This document shows positions 48,432 to 58,922 of a stretch of 64,000 nt of DNA, one piece after another. The translations under genes were made by a program, and so were the position numbers. A model generated the notes under the pieces. The model did not search any database and had not been told where the DNA came from. It saw nothing but the letters and a program-made list of their open reading frames with translations. The number at the start of each line of letters is the position of its first letter. The first letter of the stretch is position 1. This stretch comes from Erythroxylum novogranatense (taxonomy: Eukaryota > Streptophyta > Magnoliopsida > Malpighiales > Erythroxylaceae), in the NCBI GenBank assembly GCA_029891385.1, contig CM057224.1, positions 5,642,001 through 5,706,000 on the forward strand. The letters are read 5' to 3'.

Positions 48432-48498
48432 AGGCGCCGTTGGATCGTCAGTCTACGAATATTGCTGGTACTTCCAGGCAGTAACTCGGAAGTTACAT
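48432..48498 (+). other. Candidate 67-nt micro-exon, element B 3' LTR
   Basis: Acceptor TTATAG and donor GTGAGTAATC as in the 5' LTR; length is conserved. Confidence 0.5.
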
Positions 48499-49205
48499 GT
48501 GAGTAATCTAGTTGGTTCCTCGATCTTTGTGTGATAATCTGTGATGTGAATGTGTGAATCAATTGTCAATGTGAGTGATACAAATGTGAGATAAATGTGC
48601 TGCAAATATGAGTAAGTGTTCTGATTGTGAGTGATTGTACTGAATGTGTTGCTAATGTGAATACTTGTGATTATGAATCAGTGTATAGTATTACGAGTAA
48701 GTGTTCTGATCGTGACAAGTGAGTGAAGTGATAATATATGTGCTAGTGACTGTGCAAGTGTTAGTGCATGCTAGGCATAATTATAAGAGGTAATTAAACA
48801 GTTGTATCAAGCATTCATTAAGCGAGCTTTAAGCTCGAATATCGTTGAATAGGCCTAAGGCCAAAGGGGAATAGTGCAGGCACCTGCAGGGCTCTCCTAT
48901 CCCTAAAGTGAGTGGGCGGTAGTGCATACCCAGAGGGCTCTCCTACTTGCGAAATTGTGATCATTGTGAAAAGTGCCCTAATCGAAAGTGTAACGCTTCA
49001 ACAAACAATGACATAAAATGAGAAATTGCATACATTATGCATCTGACTGCGTAGTGAAATTGAGAATGTGTGTGATGTATGACAATTGTGAAGTGATATG
49101 TTTGAGTTATGTTATCGTATAAATATGTAAATTGTGTGTACAGTGTTCTAAATTGCGTTAAAGTGTACTATACGATATATTATGTGTATATGCATGAGTT
49201 GGGTG

Positions 49206-49244
49206 AACCATCGATGATGGTTTCTCACTGAGTTCGCAAACTCA
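49206..49244 (+). other. Conserved twin hairpin, element B 3' LTR
   Basis: AACCATCGATGATGGTT (49206-49222) and TGAGTTCGCAAACTCA (49229-49244), identical to the 5' LTR. Confidence 0.85.
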
Positions 49245-49611
49245 CCCAACATTACTAATATTTTTTAGGGCAACATTAATAGGTTTCTAGCTCCCGAGAT
49301 AGACGTTTTCTTGCTGTGCGAGTTCTTGGACAAGTGAAGCGATGGCACACAGGTCGGTCAGCTAGGGCGACTTTTGAGGATGACCTAGTATAGACATTTT
49401 TATCAGTTTCCTTTTTGGGTTATTGTATTGAGACTTTAGGGGATTGATAGACTTGTCTATATTTTGGATTGATATTTTGCAATGAAAGAGTATTATTAGG
49501 GTTTTAAATTTTAGTGATAGTTGCGAGCGGTAGCATTTTCTTGCTGTGGGATATGTGTCGGTACGACCCACGGGCGTCCCGGTGTGTACCCTATGGTAAG
49601 GGGGCGCCACA

Positions 49612-50230
49612 CTCACCCTCAGCTCCCTCTGCGTGAGGCTCAGAAACTCCCTGGCTTTCTCTTGGACGTAAACCCTCGAGAAGTACTTCTTCCTAATACT
49701 TCAAAACTCCTCCATGTCGTCACGGAGGTATCGCCTGATCATGGGTATCGACTCCCACCAAGGTCAACAGATCCCCTGCAATAAACTAGCTGCATATTCT
49801 AACCTCTCCTCATCTGAGCACTTCATCTGATTCAGGACCGTCTCGGTCCGCTTCAGCCATGCTTCAGCTTCCTCGGGATTAGTAGTCCCGCTGAAATCGA
49901 AAGCCTCATACTTCCGGAGCTTGTCATACTGCCCGCTCCGATCTGCTGAAGTTGGCATCTAAGCTTGCATTCCTTGGCCCATGGCATAAGTGAAAGCCTG
50001 GGCGAAGGCCTGAAAGAACTGGGGATCTACTGGATTTACTTGAGGTATAGGAGGGGGCTGGAGAGGCACTTCATGCTGCACACTTGGTGCCTCTGAATCT
50101 GAAACATGGATGGTCCCTGCATCCTGGGGAATATGGGATTCATCCGTACTTCTCCGCTGAGAGCCTGATTGAGATTGAGCTCCTCGAGTTCTTCTTCGAG
50201 GCGGAATATTACTCCTTTAAATGAAACCAT
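49612..50230 (-). pseudogene. Element A gag N-terminal part
   Basis: Minus strand from about 50230. Frame-broken N-terminus rich in Ser/Gln/Pro comes first. KYEAFDFSGTTNPEEAEAWL and RTETVLNQMKCSDEERLEYA follow (49764-49958), then YVQEKAREFLSLTQRELRV up to the junction with element B. It is continuous in sense with 35181-35681 on the other side of B. Confidence 0.88.
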
Positions 50231-50406
50231 TTCAAATCTTTAGCTCATGCTTTGTGAAACCAGTTCAAATCATGTAAAACAATTCAAAACCAATAATGCA
50301 TGTACTGTATTTAAAACAATGCATAGGGTTCATGTAACATGATGTATGCTGACTCTACCCTTGAGGCTACCCACTAGGGTTCCTAGGAAATCATAAACCT
50401 AGGGCT

Positions 50407-50418
50407 GCTCTGATACCA
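50407..50418 (-). promoter_or_regulatory. Element A primer-binding site
   Basis: Minus strand TGGTATCAGAGC, four bases (TTTG) after the LTR end at 50423. Exact initiator-Met type. Confidence 0.92.
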
Positions 50419-50422
50419 CAAA

Positions 50423-53400
50423 TGATGGATCCCAAATCCGGAACCCAACTACTTAATCCGAAACCCTCATACCTATATACAAGTATAAAGTCAATGAAAG
50501 TCCTCCGTACAAAATTCATAAGATTCATCGTAATTAACCTCCAATTAAAATAATCTTCTTAGGTCTCAAAATTAAAATCCAATTCCTAAGCTGATATGAA
50601 ATTTCATGCCGTTATAAAATTAGCAATAAAAATCACTTCAATCGGAGCTTCCTTGATTTCGCTAGAATTTTCCAAAATGCAGACTCATGTTCTAAAATTT
50701 TCAACCAATTGCTTCACTTTGATTGAATCCATAATTTCAATTTAATTCCTAAAAATCTCAAATTTGCACAATAAAGGGAACAATGAGTTTAGAAAACTAA
50801 TGCTTCGAAAATCGAGAGAATCGGAAGTCAATTGCAAAAGTTATAAGAGGAAAATCGGAAATGACCAAATGAATAGTAATCAGCCAAATTCCGACCCTCC
50901 TAGCTTCTTACTCCTAACTCCGAATAAGACATATCATACCTCCATGGAAAGATGAAAAGGCCCTCTACAAGTTTCATGAAGGGAACAAAAATCAAAACAA
51001 TCATTTAAAGGGGTAAAAACACAGCCAAAGGTTCAGCCTAAAAACTAGCCAATGAAACAGTAATTTACCTAAATGAACAGTAACTGTTGTCTTCTAAATC
51101 CCATAACTTTTTACTCCTAACTCGAAATAATGCATAGAATACCTCATTAGAAAGAAGAAAGGATTACCTACAAGTTTCATGAAGAGTGCAAAAATCAATT
51201 CAATCATTAAAGAGGGTAAAAACACACTTAACATTTCAGCCTAAATGAAAAACCAATGAAACAGTAATCTGGCATAATGAACAATAACTGTCAACATTCC
51301 TAACCTCATATCTTTTTATTCCTAACTCCAATGATTGAAAATCATACCTCATTTTAAAGATAGAAAGATAATCTACATTTTTCATGAAGAAAGAAAAAAC
51401 CAAATCAGTCTCTAATTGGGTGAAAAATCCTTTCAAAGTTGCTGCAAAATTTCATGACTAACAACAGTGGCTGAAACCTTTCCACTCTCATAAATTTTTC
51501 ATCCTAAATCCAATTGAGACAAATTTTATGTCGTTGGAAAGCTCTAATCATGCTCTACATTCTTCAAGAAGACCATCCAAACCAATTCAAGCTCTAAACC
51601 AGTCTAAAATCAAATGGAAGTTGCTGCCCAATTTTTGGAAAAATTGGACAGCAACTCCCCTATTTTATTCCTAAGCCAAATCTTCAATCCAATTCTACAA
51701 CCTGCATAATAATTCAATATTCAAAGGCAACAACACAATCCTAGCATTCTAATCATATCCAAACTATAACACAATTACATTTCCCCCTTTCTTGTCAAAT
51801 TCAAACCATACAATGATGCAATTCTTTTAAAACATGCATGAATTGCACAAAATACATTAGAACTGAACATTCTTGCATTCATATGAAAATATGAGTTATT
51901 ACAAGGCTTTAGAGGGAATTTTAAGCCACTACATCAAATCCAAAAAAACAAGCTTGTAAAAGCATCATTTGCCCAAAATGCATCTAAAGTATTGATTTAC
52001 AAAAATAACTTGAAATACAAAAATTATCCATTTCTGGAGCAATGCCTTTAAGCTCGATGGTCAATCTCATGCTCCTCACCTGGAGATAGGAAAGAATTGG
52101 AGGGGGTGAGCTTACGCTCGTGGGTAACATGTTTATATTTATGCAAATAAGCTGAATTTATTTCATTATCCATACTGCTAGCAAATCTCTCATCAAACAA
52201 TTATACAACTTTGCATTTCACAAATTCATCAAGCTAAAAGCATAACTTTCATGATTCATGCGTCTATCATTCTTGCAAATACATGCTAACACATAAACAC
52301 ATAGCTAATGGTTCGGTAAGATAAGTCCATAATAACTGACGAACTACATAAGTGTAGTCGTATGCTGAGGAGTCCAAAAAGGAACATCCTTGCCACAATC
52401 GGGCAGGCGGGCGAAGCCTAATCTGGACAACGTGCACGTGACTCTGTTGGGTGGACTTAATTACCCCACATAACATGAATTCATGCATCAAAAAATGGAA
52501 TTTTCTTGTCCAACTGGCTGATTTCTGAAAATGGATTTTTCATGCATCCAAATAGCTGAATTTTGAAAAATGTATTTCATGCTTAACTCACATTTCAAGA
52601 TTTCACTAATATTCATGCTCATTCAATTCATGAACTTGTCAAGCAATATCAAGCAATGTCATATACTGTTCAAACTCTCACATAATGGCAATCATAAATC
52701 AATTTATACACAATCAAAACTCAATCAATGCTCATCCCAAGGCAGTTGGAAAACATTAATTTCATTTGTTGAAATAGTATTTAAAACTTACTAGCATAAA
52801 GATAAAAATGAAACCCACCTTATATCTTGCTTAATCCTTGCTTAGGAGTGCTCTTCTCCTTGCTCTTCTCCTCTCTCTTGCTCTACTTCAAGAGAAACAA
52901 AAACCCATTTCAACATAACTTCACTTGAAAATCTACATAACCTCTTACATGAAATTAACTTCAAAATCACTAAACCCACTTCATTTCTAAGCTTTCTACA
53001 CCATAACCTAACTAAAAGCTAACACTTGAAATCATGACTTACCTTGGTTCTTGACTCAACCAAAGAGTTTCTTGGTTCAAGGCGTAGCTTAGCTCTTCCT
53101 CTATACTTTTCCTTCTTGAACTTTCTTCAAACACTTACTTAATCTCTTGGAAACTCAAGACCTAGCCAAGCTTTTCTTTTTCTTCTTCTCCCTTCACCTT
53201 CCACGAACTCTCCGTCTCTCCCTCTAATTTTTGTAACTTCCTTCTCTTCTTCTACTAACCCACTTAATTCATTCTCCTTTTTACTACTTACTAACTTACT
53301 TAAGCCTATAGGCCTAAAGCCCAACTCACTTCTTCTTCCTTCCTTCTTATATTCTCTTTAAACTACTCAAGCCCATTTATCTTTTAAGCCCATCTTATTC

Positions 53401-53571
53401 TCCTTTCCTTTCCTACCTCATTAAGGCCCAACTAACACATTTAATCTCATTAACTCACCACCTAACTCTTTAATGCTATCACATACTAATTAATGTCAAC
53501 TCAATTTATGCTAACATAACTTACTCAATTAATCTAATCATGTTTAATTAAAATTTTTTTTGGGGCTAATA
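50423..53571 (-). repeat. Element A 5' LTR, shared with a second internal region
   Basis: 3149 bp, matching the interrupted left LTR. Right end GGGGCTAATA where the left copy has GGGGCAAACA, so the terminal TG has decayed. Instead of target DNA, the right flank is a polypurine tract and integrase end. Confidence 0.9.
53348..53356 (-). promoter_or_regulatory. Probable TATA box, element A 5' LTR
   Basis: Minus-strand AGAATATAA, upstream of the leader donor CCAAG|GTAAGT (complement near 53037-53042). Confidence 0.45.
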
Positions 53572-54371
53572 GTTCTTCCCCCCCTTAAGAAATTTTGTCC
53601 TCGAAATTCTTACCTGATTCATTGAAGAGGTGTGGATACTTCTCGTTCATTGCATCCAAAGGTTCCCACGTCGCCTCTTCAACTGCATGATTCCTCCAAA
53701 GGAATTTAACTAGTTGAATTGTCTTGTTCTCGAGAACTTTCTCCTCGCTATCCGTAATTGCCATCGGCATCTCCTCATAGTTCGGATCATCACCAATTTG
53801 AACCTCCGAGGTCTGAATAATGTGAGAAGGATCTGATCTGCACTTCTCAACATGGAAACATGAAAACATCATGGATCCGAGACAACTCGAGGCAAAGCCA
53901 ACTCAGAAGCTAACGGCCCGATCCTCTCTAGAACCTCATACGGACCCACATACCGAGGACTGAACTTGCCTTTCTTGCCAAACCTCATGACTCCCTTCCA
54001 TGGAGACGTCTTCAGGAATACTTTGTCACCTATTGCATACTCCATCTCCTTCCTGTGAACATCTGCATAACTCTTCATTCTATCCCGAGCTGCCTTAAGC
54101 CGCTGCTTGATCAAACTAACCTTATCCATTGTCATCTGAACCAATTCTGGTCCTACCAGTTTCCTTTCACCTTCTTCATCCCAACATATTGGAGTCCTGC
54201 ATCTCCTGCCATGCAGCGCTTCATAAGGAGCCATTTGAATGCTCGAATGGTACGAATTGTTATAGGTAAATTCGACCAACAACAAATGTTCATCCCATGC
54301 TCCTTTGAAGTCCATGACACACGCTCTGAGCATTCCCTCTAGGGTCTGAATGGTCCTCTGAAACTGACCAT
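53572..54371 (-). pseudogene. Second element A-type integrase C-terminus and polypurine tract
   Basis: Polypurine TTAAGGGGGGGAAGAA adjoins the LTR at 53571. Minus-strand pieces: MLRACVMDFKGAWDEHLLLV, LTYNNSYHSS-type core end, GDKVFLKTSPWKGVMRFGKK, LSPRYVGPYEVLERIGPLAS (53869-54333). Then, in another frame, QLVKFLWRNHAVEEATWEPL and NFEDKIS (53585-53872), the chromodomain. It closely matches 31631-32400, so it is another copy of the same family. It is cut at 54372 by an LTR. Confidence 0.88.
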
Positions 54372-56055
54372 GTTGGACCCCGATCTTTTGACGGAAATTA
54401 GAATTATTAAAATGGAATTCAATGAGTGTGTTTGTATAGGTATTGTGTTGTAGATGTTATTGTATTTAAAGGAGATTGATGACAAATGAAGTGATTGGTT
54501 TTGATGACTTTAAAATTTGAGTAGATTTGTATGAGTTATGAAAATTAAAGTGAATGGGTTGATTGAAATGGAGTTGAAAAGCAAGAAATGATTAGTGAAA
54601 GTGTTATATGTTGAAGAAAATTAGAAAGTTTGACTTTTTGAAGTAAAGAGTTGACTTTTGATTTAGGCAGATTTTGAGGAAATATTCTACATGAAATTTG
54701 TAGATTATATTGAGAGCTTTTCGTAGCCATAAAGTATGTTATTTTTTGATATCGGGATTGAAAGTTATGATATTTGAAAGTTAAGTGTATTTTGCCTTGG
54801 TTTGGAAAATGCTATTAAGAGTAAGATTGCGTATGACTTTTGTGAAAGAGAAATGTGTATGCGTATATCCTTTGGTGTTGAGTTTGATGTGGGGAAATGA
54901 CTTTGGAATAGTTTATTGGAGATTTAAATTGTGTTTGAGATGAATTAGTTGAAGAGTTTGTGGTAGTGGGTGAATATGTGAAGTTGATGTGTTGAGATGT
55001 GAAGTTGATGTGTTGGAATGGTGTTTAGAGACTTCAATGGAAAATCTGTATTGATTTAGATTGATTTAGCTAAAGTGGTCTTAATGAAAGTGGTAGATTA
55101 TGTTTTTATCTTCCCATTGATATAAGGCACGAAAATATTGGACAAGGGAGTAGACAGTTATGATTTTTAAAAGTTTTGAGACTGTTTAATGTGAAGCTGA
55201 TCGACCAGTCAGTTTGTGTGGAGTTTTTGACCCATTTAGGGGTCGATATGATTTTTAAGGCCTTAATGAAATTTGTATATCTTTCTTCAAGCTTTCCGTA
55301 GACACCAAGTTTGTTAAATTTGGAGTTCTAAATCAAAAGTTATGATGTTTGCAAGTTTTGGTACTGTTGAGAAATTATCGATCAGTCATCTTTGTGCAAA
55401 CTTTTAATTTATTTAGTGTCCGAGCTTGCCTTTAAGTCCTTCTTGAAAATGGTAGAGCTGTCTCTTAGCTTTTCAACGAAACAAACCGCGCCTGATTTGG
55501 AGCTCGGAGTCAAAAGTTATGAGGGTTTGAAGTTTGAAGGTCGGATTGGGTGCCGACCGACCTTTGTTGACCGACCTCTGTTGGCCGACCGACCTCTGTT
55601 GGCCGAGCCGACCTCTGTTGGCCAACCGACCTCTATTGGCCGAGCCAACCTCTGTTGGCCGACCGACCTCTATTGGTCGACCGACCTCTGTTGGCCGATC
55701 GATCTTCGTTTTGACCGAGCTTTGATTTTTTTGGCCGAGCTCTGACTTCCCTTCACTCTTTTGAGTATAACTTCTTCGTCCGACATCCGATCAATATGAT
55801 TCTTTTTGAAAATTAAACTAGAGAGATGATGCTACAAATGATATGAAGGAGCCGAGCTATAATGTAGCCTCTAAGACTTTCAAATACAGGTCGGAAGTTC
55901 AGTGTAGTGTTCAGTCTTGGTGTTATAAGGACTGAACAATGTTCAATATTTTGGCTATATCTCGATCAATAGAGCTCGGATTGAGTTGATTCTTGTTGAA
56001 AATTAAACTAGAGAGATGGAGATACAAATTTTATGAAGGAGCCGATCGACAATGT
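54372..56055 (+). mobile_element. Plus-strand TGTTGGACCCCGATC LTR, left part
   Basis: Starts TGTTGGACCCCGATC inside integrase sequence; aligns with 15613 on and with the reverse of 13279-21785. It is broken at 56055 by the next insertion, so neither its right end nor its target duplication is in view. Solo LTR or full element cannot be told. Confidence 0.8.
55540..55735. repeat. GGCCGACCGACCTCTGTT tandem array
   Basis: About ten copies of a 16-22-bp unit built on TTGGCCGACCGACCTCTG. Variants are GGCCGAGCCGACC and GGTCGACCGACC. Open frames across it (55392-55745) are repeat by-products. It sits just before the anchor TTCGTCCGACATCCGATCAA (55778 on). Confidence 0.92.
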
Positions 56056-58028
56056 TGTTGGGACCCGATCCGGAGACCGACGCCCCAACCCAAAAATGGA
56101 AAACGAATACGAATACGAACCAATATGAATTTAATACAAATCGAATCGAAACCAATTTCCGATATGTAACAAAACGGAGCTAACATCCGTGAACAAATAT
56201 CAAAGAAAGCGTTTGCGTTGGAAACCTTAAGACTATCAGTCAAAACTAATCCAATCCGAAATCGATATATCATTTTTCTTTCTTTCATTCATTTTCATTC
56301 CATCTCTTGCAAGTGACTTCAATATCCTCAATCCAATAACATTCACATGCAATCGCACTATCCCACGTCTAACACCCGTTCATTCACATTTCTCCATATA
56401 CAAATCATGCTTATATCTCAGTTGAAAATACACAAGTTATATAACATATCCATGTGTAATACCATAACTCAATAGCCTCATCCAAACCTCATAAATTCAA
56501 TTACGACTTATACACCATTTCATAAATTAAAGCTCTATACAAATCATAGTGGCATTTTCAAGCCTTATACATTTCCCATAATCCTAAAACAAAGTACACA
56601 ATACACAACAATTCCAGACTTCTCGGCAACCATCTCACTTAACAATAATACAATATAAAAACATGCAAACAGAAATTTTCATTTTCTTTCACCCGATCTT
56701 CTTCTCATCACCTGTGGATGGGAATGAAGGGGGGTGAGCTTTACAGCCCGTGGGTAATAGTTTATAACAAATATATAAGCAAAATCCTTGAAATTATTTT
56801 TCTTTTCTGGTCTTAGAAAACATTTCTTTGAAATCTGTAAAGCACATTTTCAAAAAGTACTTTTCTCATTGTAGCCAAAATCGCCATTTGCAAAACATAT
56901 GATTTTTAGGCTTTCAGCCATAAACTCATAAGTTTATAAAACGTGAATGCATCAACTTGACAATTCATAGATGCAATGTCATATCACATATGCAATGCAC
57001 ACAAATGGCTCGAGAGTTCCGTAAACACAACGGATAAACCGAAGTTTATACCGTAAACACAACGAGTCCGATTTTGATCTCGAGGCCCACAAGCGGCAGC
57101 CGGAGAAGGCTATAATTTTCCATACGCCGACGCACGTGACTAACACAACGCTCCTCTTTTCCACATAAAAGCACATATCATGCTTAAATCAATTAATCGA
57201 ATACTCTTTACTTAATATACACAATGCCATGAAATCTTCCGAGGCATAACACAATGTATGTTGCAATTCATCCAAAGTCCATGTATTGAATCAAAAGTGA
57301 TTTTTCAAAACATTCATACAATGATGCAACATTTATGATGCAATTGAAATTAGAAAATCTCTTTATTTAAAGAAAGCAGTAGTGGCTTATAAATTCAAAT
57401 TATAAACACATTACCCTTTCGAATCGATGCTAGAAACTTGTTCCTCGCTCCAATTTGTCCATTGATTCCTTCTTTCTTCCAATTTAACTTTACCTAAAGC
57501 AATCCCACACAAATTCAATATCATAATTAACTTAATCCTCAAATTGAACTTAGAAACACTAATCCCTCATATATTCAAGCTTTCTAAATCACAAATTTTC
57601 AAAATCCCCAAATTCTAAATTTGAGCATAAACCCTAATTAATTTCCATCCAAAATTAAACCCATAATACTTAGCAATCAACAAAATTAACTTCATACTCC
57701 ATAAACCCATTCACTTTTCCATGATTCTAAACCAAAACTCTTCTAAAATTCACAAATCAAAATTTTGGGTCTTACCTCATCCTTCACCCTTTTCGGATGC
57801 ATCTTGGTTTGGAAGGAAGCTTTCATCATCTTCCATCCTTTTTTTCCTTGAAACAACTCAAAATCTCCTTGAGATCTCCCAAAAATCGAAAACCCTATGC
57901 TTTCCCTCTCTTTCTCTTTCATTTTCTCTCATCCGAAAGTGCTCTCCCTTCTCTCTTCTTTCTCTTATTTCTTTTAAGTCTTTTGGGCAATAATCGTGAT
58001 TCTCCTCCAAAAAACTACAGCACCCTTG

Positions 58029-58038
58029 CTTTTATAGT
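58029..58038 (-). promoter_or_regulatory. TATA box of the non-autonomous element's LTR
   Basis: Minus strand CTATAAAAGC preceded by GGAA; about 255 bases upstream of the leader donor (minus strand GAG|GTAAG). Confidence 0.65.
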
Positions 58039-58674
58039 TCCAGGTCAATTAATGAATAAGGAATGACCCATAAGCCCCTCCATTTAAGCCTATAAACTTA
58101 ACCCTTTAAGTAAACTTCCAAAATTGCCCCTTCATTGGTCTTTAAAAATGACATCTTGTCTGATTATTTCGATCAGGTAAATGAAACCATTTGACAAAAC
58201 TTTCTTCTATAGAAATGTTCCTCTATGTCTTACGAATCCAACCCTTCAAGAATCGGATCAATCGGAGCTCTATAGCTCAAGATATCTCTAAAATACTGAA
58301 GTCTGTTCTTCAGACTCGAGGCTGAACACTACACCTAACTTCCGACCTGAATTTGGAAGTCTTAGAGGCTACATTGTCAATCGGCTCCTTCATAACATCT
58401 TTAGCCCCATGTCTCTATTTTCATTTGCAAAAAGAATCAAATCGATCGGAGTTCTACCGATCGAGATATCTCTAAAATACTGAACACTGTCCAAACTTTT
58501 ATAACCGATCAGTTCATAAAAATCCGAGCTATCTTTCTCCATTTAATTCCAAAACTGATCTATGTAGTATGAAAAGATAGAAAAATGTCTTAGGAATCTA
58601 ACGCTTCAAAAATCGACTCAATCGAAGGTCTACACAAAAAGTTATGGCCAAAAGAAAGAAGAGGGGTCAAAAAT

Positions 58675-58922
58675 ACAAAAGTAGATGATGATGTCAAGAC
58701 AGACGAAGTTCGCTCATGATGACGCCAAGACAGACATAAAAAATTGCTGCGTGGTGACGCCAAGACAGACGCAAAAATTCGCCTGTGGTGACGCCAGCAG
58801 AGACGCAAAATTGCTCTGTGGTGACGTTAGCACAGACGCAAAAATGTCTGTGATGACGCCAAGATCGACGCAAAAATTGCCTCGTGATGACGCCAAAGAC
58901 AGCACGCAAAATTTCGTCTGAC
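58675..58922. repeat. GATGACGCCAAGACAGACGC tandem array
   Basis: Seven to eight units of about 30 bp (GTGATGACGCCAAGACAGAC then GCAAAAATT...) with small indels. Reading frames on both strands through 58590-58921 come from the repeat. It occupies the same place as the arrays at 20525 and 55540, next to the AAAAAGTTATGGCCAAAA anchor (58636 on). Confidence 0.92.

Larger units (their letters stand above)
35682..49611 (+). mobile_element. Element B: Tekay/Del-type chromovirus with both LTRs
   Basis: LTRs at 35682-38357 and 46845-49611, primer site TGGTATCAGAGC, gag, protease, RT, RNase H, integrase with chromodomain, polypurine run. It lies in element A's gag in opposite orientation; A's gag continues on both sides. 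Flanking repeats are CTCAT (35677) and CTCAC (49612). The first LTR starts CGTAACATC where the other starts TGTAACATC. A solo LTR (39858-44041) splits its protease. Several stop codons make it non-functional, yet the frame is far better kept than in A. Confidence 0.92.
46845..49611 (+). repeat. Element B 3' LTR (2767 bp)
   Basis: Starts TGTAACATCCCG, ends GGGGCGCCACA before the CTCAC duplication. About 91 bp longer than the 5' LTR, largely through extra sequence in the GC-rich module and near 48870-48930. Confidence 0.92.
23753..53571 (-). mobile_element. Element A: Tekay/Del-type chromovirus with two LTRs, heavily nested
   Basis: 5' LTR on the right (50423-53571), primer site, gag, zinc knuckle, protease, RT, RNase H, integrase with chromodomain, polypurine tract, 3' LTR on the left (23753-31617). 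Its left LTR carries a 4.7-kb solo LTR and its gag carries element B. Without insertions the LTRs are about 3157 and 3149 bp and look nearly identical. Coding regions have many stops and frameshifts, so it cannot be autonomous now. A second copy of its internal 3' end follows the right LTR directly (53572 on). Confidence 0.88.

Noticed and set aside
55392..55745. Frame rich in ADRPLLADRP repeats
   Set aside because: Translation of the GGCCGACCGACC tandem array.
57721..58066. Two overlapping plus-strand frames rich in Ser/Phe/Leu
   Set aside because: Antisense to the leader and TATA region of a minus-strand LTR; the pyrimidine-rich stretch explains the Ser/Phe/Leu composition.
58590..58921. 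Four frames on both strands
   Set aside because: Translation of the GATGACGCCAAGACAGACGC tandem array.
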